From assembly GCA_010093515.1 (NCBI GenBank), contig MU001673.1:1001320-1065319 (forward strand): 64,000 nt of DNA, written 5' to 3'. Positions 10,092 to 21,185 of this stretch are shown piece by piece. Position 1 is the stretch's first letter, and each line of letters begins with the position of its first letter. Source of the stretch: Lineolata rhizophorae. Taxonomy: Eukaryota > Ascomycota > Dothideomycetes > Lineolatales > Lineolataceae. The notes beneath the pieces are model-generated. The model searched no databases. It was not told where the DNA came from and saw only the letters and a program-made list of their open reading frames with translations. Both the position numbers and the translations under genes were made by a program.

Positions 10092-11268
10092 ATGCTCTCG
10101 CGTCGCATTCCCCCCACCGCTCGCTCTCTTCTTCAGTCTACTCCCGCGCTATCTCGCTCCTTCTCAGCCGCCTCTCCCCTACCGTACGCGGATCGCGCCC
10201 CTGCATTGGCGGACATCACGCCTGGCAGTGCGGCGTCCTTCGACTCCAAGCAGGCGGAGTTCCGCAAGAGGCTAGCCGACGAGCAGAAGCGCAGGGAACA
10301 ACAAGACAGTCAGTCTCTCCGTGGTCCTGGTAGCTTGTCTGCGTCTAGCGATGGCAGTTCTTCTCGTTCGTCTGTTCTTGGTTCACTTGGCTCACTCTCT
10401 TCTTTGCATGTAGAGGAAGCGCGCGCTCGCGAAGAGGCTCAGGAAGGTAGCAAGCGGAAGTCTGGTCCGTTGTCATCGCTTATCTACGGGACGCAAGAGG
10501 GTCGCGATCATGATCGCGAGATCGAGCAATCCTTTTCCCAGGTCTTAGCGCGCGGCAAATACGTACACTCGATTGTCTTTCACGAAGTCCATCCCGACAA
10601 GGTGGACGAATACGTCGAACTTGTGGGAGGTTGGTATCCTCGGATGGCCGGCATACCAGAGAACAAGGTCAATTTGGTGGGCAGTTGGAGGACTGAAGTG
10701 GGAGACTGTGATACCTTTGGTTCGATTTCCCAAGATATAGAGAGCTCCTATGAATGGACAGCTAATCCAGTATTGTCACGCAGTTCATATCTGGGAATAC
10801 CAGCGATACGATGGATACCATGCATCTTTGCATGCGATCAATAGCCACCCAGACTTCCCTGAATTTGACGCGAAACTCAAGAAGTTGATCAAGTCGAAAC
10901 GTACCTCCCTCATGCAGGAATTTTCTTTCTGGCCGACAACATCGCCCCGTAAACTTGGCGGCCTTTTCGAACTCCGTTCTTACACCTTACTTCCCGGAAA
11001 TCTGTTGGAGTGGGAGACGCATTGGCGTCGAGGACTGAAGGCGCGTCGCGAAGTCATGGAAGGTGTTGGAGCATGGTTTGTGCAGATTGGCGATCTGAAC
11101 ACTGTTCACCACCTCTGGCAGTTTGCAGACCTTGAGGAACGCAAGGTTCGTAGGGAGAAGAGCTGGAGCATTGAAGGCTGGGGCGAAACGGTGCACAAGA
11201 CCGTCCCGTTAATCCAGACCATGACAAGCCGCATCCTGATTCCGATGCCGTGGAGCCCTGTTGCTTGA
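10092..11268 (+). CDS. NIPSNAP family protein, probably mitochondrial
   Basis: Exons 10092-10719 and 10784-11268 (intron GTTCGA..GCTAATCC..GCAG) give 370 residues with two NIPSNAP (dimeric alpha/beta barrel) units. The first unit contains KYVHSIVFHEVHPDKVDEYVEL, written here only as its parts: KYVHSIVF, then HPDKVDEYVEL, then VGSWRTEVGDCDTF. The splice joins DTF to VHIWEYQRYDGY, the most conserved stretch of the family. The second unit starts at FELRSYTLLPGNLLEWE. The N-terminus is Arg/Ser-rich without acids (SRRIPPTARSLLQS) and should be a mitochondrial presequence. Human relatives sit on mitochondria and act as mitophagy signals; the fungal role is poorly known. Residues about 74-107 may be a retained, in-frame 105-nt intron (10309-10413). 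Confidence 0.87.
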
Positions 11269-11851
11269 TATCATCGTACCGTCAGGATATCATGGCACGG
11301 AGGCAAAAGTACTTTCAAGACGGAGGGTCATTCTGCGAGCAATCCAGAACTGCACACCGGCAAGCGATCATTACTACTGGAGTTTGAAGGTTAAACATCA
11401 TTCCATATGTATTCAAAACCATTTTTGTAATCGGTGAGGCTATGAGGAATTGCCAGGACGGGCCTGCAACTGTTTGGTATACCACCCGAATAAAGTCACA
11501 ATAAGAATCCTTTACCACTTCTTAGGAAATAAGTGAGGAAATTTCCGGAAACTAAAACGCCTAAGAACTTTGGCAAAGTGCATTTTTGCCCACGTGGCTT
11601 ACCTGCTATGGTTGTTTGAGTTTCACAGGTTCTGCCTTGTGCGTGTGGATGGGATCGAATGACGTGGGGTCTTGCATCTCGGCTGGGCAGAGAGTCTGGC
11701 ACCCCGGCCGTTGAATTCCGGTCAACACCAAGTTTAACGCGCCGCCAAACGTGGATCGCGACTAGTAGTGTCTTCTTTACCACAACGAACGACGAGTTCG
11801 CAAGCTGCATCGATCCAAGCTGCTAGTACGCGACGACAGAAAGCCACCAAG
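11269..11851. other. Intergenic
   Basis: 583 bases between the NIPSNAP gene and the phosphotransferase gene. No gene or RNA is recognised. It should hold the NIPSNAP 3' end and the downstream promoter. Confidence 0.5.
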
Positions 11852-13471
11852 ATGGTGTACATTCGACAGGATAAGCTTCCCAAGCTCAAAGAATACAAGT
11901 ACTCTGGTGTGGACCATAGCTTGGTTTCGCGATACGTCCTCAAGCCGTTCTACACCAATGTGGTGATAAGATGCTTCCCTATGTCCATGGCGTGAGTCGT
12001 TTTAATTCCTCTAAGCTCAAACGAAAGTTTTGCTGTCCATAGCTGACTGATTTCGCCTAGGCCGAACCTCGTATGCGTGCCCTCTCTTCGCTGCCTGCTG
12101 TGACGGACCGAGATAACTGATGTCGCCCGCCTTGCCAACTAGATAACCCTAACTGGGTTCAGCTTTGTGGTTATTAACTTCCTCACAATGCTATGGTATA
12201 CGCCGGGGTTGGATCAAGACTGCCCACCTTGGGTCTATGCAAGCTGGTCGATTGGCTTGTTCCTGTACCAGACTTTTGATGCCGTCGATGGAACACAAGC
12301 GTTCGTGGGCTCATAACAGAGACAATTGGCAGCCTTGCTGACCGTACTGTAGGAGGAGAACGCATCAAAGCGGCCCCCTGGGAGAACTTTTTGATCATGG
12401 TAAATCTCGAATTTCGGCCCTAGCTTTATGGGTTTACTAACTAGGGCGCAGGTGTGGACGCCTGCAATACGACACTCGAAGTTTTGCTGTTCGCAGCCAC
12501 CATGAACATGGGACAGAGTTGGAAAACGGTGCTGACCTTGTTTGCCTGTGTGTTTATCGATATCTCATCTAAACTAATCTGTGGAGTTTACTAATGTTGT
12601 TCACCTAGCTCTTTTGACCTTTTACGTGCAAACCTGGGATGAGTACCATACTCACACTTTGACACTGGGAATTATCTCTGGGCCTGTGGAGGGCATTCTC
12701 ACGCTTTGCGCCGTCTATGCTATCACTGCCGTAAAAGGCGGCGGAAGCTTTTGGCAACAGTCGATGCTCCAAACCATTGGTGTGAAGAACAACGGCCTTA
12801 TTCCGGAAGCAGTCTACAACCTGGGTTGGGACGAATGGTATATGGCGTATGGAGGCATCGTCTTAGTTTTCAACACTATCCAAAGGTATGCACCAGACAT
12901 TATTTTCGAGCAATTCCGGAGCTCCTTCTAACGAATTTTTGCCAGCGCTCAAAACGTCCAGCAAGCCCGTCGTGCTCGGGGTCAGCGCGCGCGCGTAGCT
13001 CTTCTTGGACTCCTTCCTTTCTTCGTTGCCTGGACGCTCGTCCCGATATATCTGGCCTTGCAGCCTATGATTCGCCAGTGCCATCTTGTTCCGTTTGTCT
13101 TCTATGTCGGCCTTGTCAACGCCTACTCTGTAGGGCAGATGATCGTAGCTCACCTCACCAAGTCCCGGTTTCCATTCGGCAACGTGCTCATCTTGCCGCT
13201 CGCGTACGGAGTGGTAGATTCTATGGGTCCCTTCTTGCAACGCCATGTGGGGCATCCGCTGGGCTTGGATTGGCTTGGGTGGCCTAGCGCATTAGGCGAT
13301 GGAGTCTATCAAGTCGCGTTTGTGTTTTTGTGCCTAGGCTTGGCTGTTGGAGTTTATGGCAGCTTTGTTGTGGATGTGATTCTCGCAATTTGCGACTACT
13401 TAGATATCTGGTGTTTGACCATCAAGCACCCGTACGTGGAACCAGAGGAGAAAGAGAAAAAAGTGCAGTGA
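11852..13471 (+). CDS. CDP-alcohol phosphotransferase (choline/ethanolamine type)
   Basis: Last enzyme of the Kennedy pathway: it transfers phosphocholine or phosphoethanolamine from the CDP-alcohol to diacylglycerol in ER/Golgi membranes. Seven exons (11852-11991, 12061-12070, 12143-12300, 12353-12399, 12452-12547, 12609-12885, 12946-13471) join in phase to 417 residues. The full CDP-alcohol phosphatidyltransferase signature DG-x2-AR-x8-G-x3-D-x3-D is present at D99, G100, A103, R104, G113, D117 and D121. Several hydrophobic spans follow (for example around LLFAATMNM, GIISGPVEGILTL, VALLGLLPFFVAW and VAFVFLCLGLAVGV). Exon 2 is only 10 nt, yet it supplies the codons for PNL and completes A47, without which the conserved NLITLTG segment is lost. 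Fungi have CPT1- and EPT1-type paralogues and I cannot separate them here. Confidence 0.93.
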
Positions 13472-14825
13472 GGGATGGTTAGTGTGGTAGTGTGGGTGGG
13501 ACAAGCTTTGCGATTCATGAGAAGGACTAAAGGTAATGACGGCCGGTTTGCTCCGCACAGATGCTTATGATGAAGTTCACTCCGCAGGAAGAAAATAATA
13601 GTATTTGCAATTCAATTTTTCTTTCTGGATCGAGGAGCGCTGTCAGAATGGCGCAATCTTGTGGGAGTACAAAGTATTAACAAGCGCGCTTCGAGGTTTG
13701 CAGGATCAATATTATACTCCGTCCAGCCTTTTCGGCAAGCCGCGTGTTTCCGAACTAGGCGCAACTGACTAGGTCTGTATTGGCGTCTCACAATTTGCGT
13801 AAGGCTAGAATTGATTGGTTAAAGAGCACTGTCGGCGTTGATCCCACGGAAGGGATGCCCAACCTGACTTGGTTAGGTTGACGGCAGGCCTGTAAGCTCA
13901 GCCACCATGCACCCTGCACGTACACATGGCACAATGCGTCTGTCCCGCCTGCGACGGCATAGCCTTTTTGACGCGTCCATCCCATTCGCCTCTCGCTGTC
14001 GTTTGGAATGCCCGTCCATGTAGCAAAAGCAGTTTGCAGTCTAAACATTGTGGCTCAGGCGTAGCATCGATGAGGCTTGTACGGAACTCATTCATATTCA
14101 TTCGAGTTCCAATCGAGAAAGAGAGAGAGAGGACGTAGACGCCGAGCCGCGAGGAAGCTGCCAATCCTTGCATCAAACGCTGTCGCAGAATGGGGAGCTC
14201 AAATCATTACTCTGCACCGTGTTTCTGGGGAAAGAACTCTCCGTCTGACGGGCCTTTGATGCGAACAGAAGGAGGGCGCCCCTATATCATATGTACCCAA
14301 ACGTTGTACTCCGTAAGGGGCCTGGTCTCGTCACAGTAGAAATTCGGTCGGCTGGCAAGAGCTACACCTGGAGAGGTGGTGCTACGCATCGGCCCCCAAT
14401 GTTCCTTGGCGTTGGTGCCTATTTTGGCACCCGTTTCACCCTCCCGCCGTGCAATGGCAAGGTACCTTGCGAAGCCACGCACGAGCCGCAGCGGTTCTAG
14501 CTCGCCATGCGGCCGCGATACGAGGCTGATGCGGTCGTGCTACGAAGGATCTAGCGGACATGTTAAAAGGGAGAAGTCGCCGTCCCACCCCCAACCTCGA
14601 CTCCTCGCCAGCCTCGTGTCGAGATCCCCCATCAGCCCTTTCGCTCGTTTCGTCTCGCTTTCTCCGCGCTAACCGCTGCTCGGCCTGCGCGAAGCTCTCG
14701 TTGCCCATTTCGCATCGTATCGGCCAGGTACTATGTCGCAAGCGTGCACGTGGTGATAGGAAAAGTTTGCTACTTCCCAGAACTCGCCTTGTGCGCACTT
14801 AGTCGTTCGTTTCTCCAGCGCCACA
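13472..14825. other. Intergenic
   Basis: 1.35 kb without a supported gene. The frames at 13788-14798 overlap in several frames and have shuffled, low-information composition. A TACTCCGTA 9-mer lies at 14307-14315. The last about 60 bases before 14826 are the likely leader of the GPI-protein gene. Confidence 0.5.
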
Positions 14826-16260
14826 ATGCTTGAGTTCTGGTCTCTCGTTATCTTGTCAGCTTCGGTAGCTGTTCGAGCCAATCCTTTCCCACTCACGGCT
14901 CCTGCCCCCACGCCGACTTCATACACAAACTCAAGCAGTGGTGATTCGCCTCTCACTGGATGTCCTACCGACTGCCGTATTTCTGTTCCCAATTTGGACG
15001 TGTTCTACTGGGATACGATTTCGCCAACGACAACCATAACCGCCGCCACTGTCATTGTGATCACAAATACCAAACGGAATACGACGCGCACAACAACCGT
15101 GTACAATGAGCTGCCGGGTAATATGACACTTCCTCCTATGAACGAAGCAGGAACTCAAACTGCTGTCGTGACTTACGAACATGGACCCTCGAGTACTTTC
15201 ACTACGACATTGTAAGAGTTATTCCTCCCCGCAGAACACCAAAAGTGCTGACGAAAAACTAGGACTTTCCCAACGCAATATGCGGATTATGACTACGGGT
15301 ACGACTGGGAAGGGACGCTTCCTTTCATCTCAGCCAATAAGACGACTTGTTCAACAGCGCGCGACAATGTCCAATATCAAACCATTTTCCCTTCGCATCC
15401 GCAATTTTCACCGCAACCCACACCCGCCGATAGCGCTGGCGACCCTCGGGGGCTGAACTACTATCTTGTAATGCAGCCGCATAGTGAAAAGGCGTGGCTA
15501 GGCACTAGCCAAGGCCTATTTTCGTTTTGGTCGGCGAACTTTGGTGTTCAGCCGCCATTGACGGCGTGTACCATGAGCGATATTGCTCCAGCTGTCGTCG
15601 TCCCGTCAGCATCGTTTCTTTACGATACCTCCTCGTCCGTTGAAGGCGATGACGACGAACCAACGTCTACTCCTGACGAACCTACGTCTACTCCTGACGA
15701 GCCGACAAGTTCACGCGGGCAGACTTCTGAACCGACGACCCAAGACGGAGAAAGCACAAGCCCGAGTGGGCCGACAGGAGACGCCTCGCAAACGATAGAT
15801 GAGGGCGGATCACGCACTGCTTTCGTTGCGCATCCCGAATCAACAGAGTCTGGGTTGGATGTGCCCACTCCTCATGATAACCAGCAGACGCCTAGCTCGG
15901 ACGTTCCCGTCGAAAGTCAGGTCGCTCCGTCGTCCCAAAATCCAGGAGGTGTCATAGTATCCATCATCCAAGAATCGTACTTTTCGTCAATTTACCAAGC
16001 TACACAGCCGCCACCAAGCGACAACGACCAAGCGACGACGACTGCGCCCTCGCCTGTTGTGGCGCCTATCGCCGTCACTACTAATTCCGAAGGCAGCGAC
16101 GTCGTTGTCGTGGACTCAAGTACGGTTCCAATCCAGGATATCACCAGCGTCGTTTCAGACGTAGTCATCACCACAGAAGAGGGCGGGAGCACTGTCGCTG
16201 TCGTTCATAGTTCCACGGTTGCTTTGCCAGACCTTCCGAGCGTACTCAACAGTGCTTCGC

Positions 16261-16291
<31 letters not shown>

Positions 16292-16709
16292 TCAACCAGC
16301 TGTTCCTGTTGAAATCACCACCGACTCGGATGGTAGCACCGCCGTCGTTGTGGGTAGCAGCACGGTCCCGCTCGACGAGCTTCCTTCCGTTGTTCCCGGC
16401 GTATCCATCACCACGGATTCCGAAGGGAGCACTGTGGCCGTTGTCGGAACGTCCACTGTGCCCCTGTCTGAACTGCCGAGCATCGTCCCGAGCGCATCGC
16501 CAACAACCGAACCCGGGGAGACAGAAGTTGGGGGCTATATTATCAGCGGACTTGGCGGCGGAGCTAGTTCCACTTCCTTGGGGGCGCCCGCTACAGGAAC
16601 GGAGACCGGTCCAGCGTCATTTGACGGGGGAGCTGGAACGGTGTCGTTTTCGTGGCTTAGCGGTTGTGCATTGCCGATGCTAGTCATAGCGGGTCATGCT
16701 TGGGTCTAA
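14826..16709 (+). CDS. Secreted Ser/Thr-rich repeat protein, probably GPI-anchored
   Basis: Exons 14826-15211 and 15263-16709 (51-nt intron) give 610 residues. Residues 1-19 are a clear signal peptide (LVILSASVAVRA, then NPFPL). The body is rich in Ser, Thr, Pro and Val, with N-glycosylation sites (NSS, NTT, NMT). It has three EPTSTPD-type repeats near 15655-15710. About four degenerate copies of a 28-residue unit, best seen as ITTDSDGSTAVVVGSSTVPL, run from about 16068 to 16494. Between copies two and three is an (SP)n run coded by a TCGCCC microsatellite (16257-16295). A C-terminal hydrophobic tail preceded by small residues fits a GPI-attachment signal. It is probably a cell-wall or surface protein with a heavily O-mannosylated stalk. 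The first about 250 residues hold a few cysteines and may be a folded head that I do not recognise. Confidence 0.8.
16068..16494 (+). repeat. Degenerate coding repeat, about 28 residues per unit
   Basis: Roughly four copies of a Thr/Ser/Val-rich unit (ITT-x-S-E/D-GS-x-V-VV-x-SSTVP-x-x-x-LPSV) lie inside the GPI-type protein gene. The last two copies are most alike, which suggests the newest duplication is at the 3' side. Boundaries are approximate. Confidence 0.75.
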
Positions 16710-17518
16710 ATGTGGTGGCAATGTTCTTGGCTGGCGCTTGTTCTTCACGGATGCATATTACGACCGGAGTTTTGTTTCTTCGGCGATTGCAAATGAGATT
16801 TAATGGCAACGAGAAAATGTGGAGCGGTCATAACTGTTCAATCAGGCAAAGTAAATAGGGTGCTGGAGTTGGGCTGGGGAATGTAGTAATATCCATGACA
16901 TTAATACGCCCAATTAACACGCACTACAACGACCATAATCCACACTTCGGAGATTCGTCTGCTGCACCTCGCCCCGCCACAGCCTCTCAAAATGCGAAAT
17001 CCTCAACCTACAAACGCATAAGTGGTATGCACTAATAGTTGTCGACGTTCAAAGTTCCGGTACATCTTCTTGGACGGGCATTAGTACGGGTGCCTTTAGC
17101 CCAGGATACGCTGTCCTGTGAGGTATGACCGCATGTAGCAAGCGGTGACACATACTTCATAGCGTTGATTATAAGAAACTTTAAATTTAGAGGACGTCCA
17201 CAAACCGCCGATTTAGATACAGGAACAAAATATGTTTCGCCATTTCACGTGCATCATAGTACACGAGCGAAACCTCAAAATGAACCTTCGCGAGGGACTA
17301 GATTAGAAGTTGAATTTTCACCACGAACAATTGATTTGCACCAGCCACCAAAAGACAATTTAACAGCCCTACCGCTGAAAATAATTCATTAGACCAACCG
17401 CTCCCGTGACTCCGTGCGCTGCCAAACCGTTGATTGACTCTGACACCAATAATTTCCGAGACACAACGGGCATACAAATACAGTTTGTTCGGCTGCTCCC
17501 TAGTCGCAGCCAGCCAAT
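16710..17518. other. Intergenic, convergent gene ends
   Basis: 809 bases between two convergent genes, so both 3' ends and terminators must lie here. Around 17160-17395 the composition becomes A/T-richer, with an open frame of 75 codons that shows no family. No RNA gene is recognised. Confidence 0.5.
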
Positions 17519-19651
17519 TCAACCCATGAGGGTCTGCCACCCTCTCTCAACCATCACGTCCATCCAGAACACATCCCTCCCACCCCCACGACGATTACCG
17601 CCCACCCCAACGCCATCCGACCTCCTCCAAACCTCCTTCACGAGTTCCAGCATGCGGATCAAGGGCGCCGACGGTAGCCGCAACATGAAGGCGTTCAGTC
17701 TGCCCTCCACAAATCGCCGCGCCCTAGCGATCTTTTCATCGCTTGTTGCTGGATCGAAGCTGTCGAGAGATGATGAGAAACGAAGTTCGCTTCCGGCCGT
17801 GACGAATAGAATGGGCTGAATGGAACACGTTCCTGATGATGGCGGGATTGTCTCAAGTGTGCTAAGGATGTGCAACGCCAGGGAAGTAAGCCATGTCCGT
17901 GTGTCACTCGCCCGGTCGTGACGCTCTAGCAAAATTGGTAAAGATGGAAAGTCGTGGAGGCCTAGGTCTTCAGCATGCGGGTCCGATGATGCACTAGAAG
18001 TCCCAAGGCGCTGCCTGAGTAAGTGAGGGAAGACACGATAGAGTTCTAATAAGCCAGAGCATCGGTAACCCTCAGCAACAGCCAAGAAATGGGCCGGAGA
18101 AGTGTTGAGGTCGCCAGGATCGACAAGTGCATCCACAGGAGGGAGAGACGCGTCTAGAAGCTCTTCTTCGAGAAACCTAGCAAGCTCAAGAGCTTCGATA
18201 TCGTCTTGCAATCCAGAGGCTCGGTATCGCTGTATTAATCGGCCAACTTCGGCGAACAACATTTGGATGCGGGGTGCTACACCAGTCCAAGGGTGGGGTA
18301 GGAATTTTCTTTCCGAACCCGAAGTGTGCTGAGGACTTGTATCTCTTTCCGGACTCAAAGACGCTCGCCGTGCCAGAGCACTCTCCCACATGCTGTGGGC
18401 CTGAACTCTGGAGTCTTGGGAAACAAAACCGATCAGCATCTCCCAGTAAATCATGGACTCTTCAAAAAATTGTTCTTGTCGTTCTGACCGGCGGTCTTGT
18501 GGCGGACCAGCTTGAACCAAGCGCGGGTACATCAGCGATCTTGCCGCCGCAAGATGTGAGAGCCCGAGATCCCCTGAATCATGCCAACACGTCGAAAGTC
18601 CCAACAGCAAGATGGTGAGAAGAATCCTGTCGCTCGATATGCGTCCCGTGTTGACAAGCTGTAGTTCATTTTGGAGACTCCTGTATGATTTTCGCTGCAT
18701 TTCTAGACCCACAACCTTCATGTCTGGATTGCTGTTCGCAAGATGGGCAGCTGCCATGCTCTGAATAGCAAAGTAGATGGAGGAAGAGCTGTCCCATAAC
18801 CGTCCCACAGTAGCCCGGAAGGGGTTAAGGGAAGAGTCGAATGAAGAGTAGAGCGAAGCGACATATTTGAAATAATGCTCGACCAGAACAGAGCTGAAGT
18901 CAGTAAGGTTGAATGAACTCGACAAGTTGTGCATGCGATAAAAGCGTCGGAGTAGTGATCTTGATGCCCGCATCTCATCGGCCTGTTGTCTTGAAATTTC
19001 TGCCAATGCGTTAGATTGCCGGCGCGGCTCTGGACGCGCTTCTATCAGATCGCTACTCTGGCTACGGGGAAGAACTTCTTCTTCTTCGTCTTCCATCGCT
19101 TCATCATCCGGGTTTTCAATCTGCTCTTCCTCATGATCTTTTTCATGCATCGGTTGATCCTTGGACTGATTTTCCATTGGAGAAGGGGGTGACGTAGATT
19201 TTGAGGCTTCCTTGGTAGAGCTATCTGGTTCCTTGGATGCATCATTTTCTTTCAGAATCAATGGAGTTCCAGCATCTTTGGTATCCTTGACACCTTCGTC
19301 ATCCTTAATGGCTTTCGACGCTTGTTGGAGAAGCCCGTCAATGTTGTCCTGAGGCAGCGGCGCCTTCGTCCGAACTTCAAGCTGCGCAGGCTGAAAAGTC
19401 TCATATTTTGTGCTCCACTTGAAAAGCTTGCTGTAACCGGGACACTCAACGCCTCTACTTTCACAGTTGTTGCATTTGGGCTTTTTTTCATCACATTTGA
19501 GCTATACACGAGGAGGATCAGTATTGCGGGGTTATCAAGTAGTGCTTAGGCGAGGAGCTCTTACCCGCTTCAATTTACACCGATGACACCCATTTCGCGA
19601 TTTGCGCGAGCCTTGCTGACCAAAACCGCCGGCTTTAGAGTTCTGCGACAT
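17519..19651 (-). CDS. Zn2Cys6 transcription factor
   Basis: Exons 19565-19651 and 17519-19501 on the minus strand (63-nt intron) give 689 residues. The intron splits the zinc cluster: C22 and C25 are in exon 1, while C32, C39, C42 and C49 are in exon 2. Together they give the exact C-x2-C-x6-C-x6-C-x2-C-x6-C pattern of fungal Gal4-type binuclear zinc clusters. An acidic, Lys/Glu/Ser-rich linker follows (about residues 110-190, with an EDEEEE-type run). The remaining about 480 residues look like the helical fungal-specific transcription factor regulatory domain (SLYSSFDSSLNPFRATV, AAAHLANSNPDMK, LLGLSTCWHDSGDLGLSHLA). Target genes cannot be predicted, and no neighbouring cluster points to a pathway. 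Confidence 0.9.
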
Positions 19652-20556
19652 CTTCGAATTGAGATGCTGTAGGAATTGAGAGCGCGATCAAGGAATGTTC
19701 TCTTATCGCTGTCGAAATGCTAGGGACGGATGAAGAGATAGGCGGTCTCGTCGCGTGGATGTGGGCCGAATATTTCCCGACCGGGTCCATCCGGACCGGT
19801 CCAGACCCGATCCACACAGATTAAGAAAAGAGGTTTGGAAACGTGGACTAACACGGTCAAATGGACCCTACGGACGCGTCTGCTCCACCCTTCAATGGCC
19901 TATAAGCGGCAAAAGAAAGCGATAAAACAGGAATGCTGGCGACAGCGTCTTCAAAATAACCTCCGTTCTACTCAAGATCATGAAGATATAAGTGAGCCCC
20001 CCAAAGTAGTAATGAGAAGACTGAAATCCCCACTGAACGTTGCGCCACAGCCAAGTCTGAACCCAGAGAGGAATCAACTAAGGATCTAACTTGATCTAAC
20101 TGTAATAAAAATGTCAAGACCCTTACTATGGCAGCGTAGCGAAGTAGAACGGTTTGAATCTCTCCCCGATGTAGCTAGGGACTGCATTGCCTTGTATCTT
20201 GCTGTTGCCCCGCTGAGATGTTAACGGTCGAGTAGGTCGTGGTGGCAATACAAGGTGAGATTAAGCTCTAGACACAAGCGGGAACATGTTTTCTAATAAG
20301 CGATCGGGAACAGCCCATTCGTAACGTTGGGAGAATGAAACTCGGACATTTAATGATGAATTTGCCCGGGTACGTCGGATACATCGTACTGTACATGGAG
20401 CTGCCGGCCGGTTTAAGCAAGCTGCACGGATGTGTTCTACTAGCACAAACCCGTTGATCCCGAATGACCAATGCGCCTTGAGACAAATGGAACCTTGATA
20501 GGACTCAGTACCCAACATGCGCGCCGTCAAATGTGAGAGACGTACCCATCCGATTC
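19652..20556. other. Intergenic
   Basis: 905 bases with no supported gene. A GGT/ACC-rich imperfect palindrome lies near 19775-19812 (CCGACCGGGTCCATCCGGAC..). It probably holds the transcription-factor promoter and the mL41 3' end. Confidence 0.45.
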
Positions 20557-20920
20557 TTATGTGTAACCATTCTCCTGCTTCCACCTCTGAAGATACAACC
20601 TTGCGCTTGTTGGCGATTCCCCTTCAAAGTAGCCCTTGGGACGCTCTATTCTTTTCGTGACGAACGGCGTGAGCTGCGACGTAGATGTATCAGTTTTGAT
20701 CAATGCCCGCAGTATCCAGAGTACTCACAACAAAATCTTCCAGATTAGGAACAACGTATGTTCGTATCTTCATATAATTCAATACGTATCTCCCATGCTT
20801 GGTGTGCCGTCCCATCGCGCCAGTCCGGTTCCCCTTGTAGTACCCTCGCGGGACTTGCTTTGTCGTCAGTGGAAGGCGCCGTAAGCCACCAAGAAGCGCC
20901 GCAGTCGGCTTGAACATCAT
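20557..20920 (-). CDS. MRPL27: Mitochondrial large-subunit ribosomal protein mL41 (MRPL27)
   Basis: Exons 20729-20920 and 20557-20673 on the minus strand (intron 20674-20728, GTGAGT..CGCAG) give 102 residues. The protein has the family core RGYYKGNRTGAMGRHTKHG, then RYVLNYMKIRTYVVPNLEDF. The splice continues it with LTPFVTKRIERPKG and ends at QENGYT. Length and sequence fit fungal mL41 (yeast MRPL27), a small basic component of the mitochondrial 54S subunit. Two adjacent ATGs (20920 and 20917) could serve as start; the second matches the usual MFKPT-like beginning. The gene is head-to-head with UTP14, 265 bp away. Confidence 0.9.
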
Positions 20921-21185
20921 GACAGACGGCGTAAAGTGGCCGAAACAAGTCGGAGGGCGCGCGAGACTGTGACAGGAGTGGTGGTGGAAAGAAGACCGAC
21001 CGATCTGCGCTACCTCCAGTACTTCGCCAGTTGTCGGTCGATCATTTCTCCGGCATACGCAGTCCGCCAAGATTTGCAGCTCGCTTCCACAACGCAGCTC
21101 TCCCGCTAATTTTTTTTCCTCTAAAATCGCGTGAATACCTAGCCTCAAGCTTTGAGAAACAAAGTAATTCAGAGACAGTATCAAA
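20921..21185. promoter_or_regulatory. Bidirectional promoter mL41/UTP14
   Basis: Only 265 bases separate two divergent start codons, both for ribosome-related genes (a mitochondrial ribosomal protein and an 18S rRNA processing factor). A shared promoter is therefore likely. No TATA box is obvious. Confidence 0.6.

Noticed and set aside
20140-20190. tRNA-like B-box (GGTTTGAATCTC)
   Set aside because: No matching A-box, acceptor stem or anticodon arm could be found around it.
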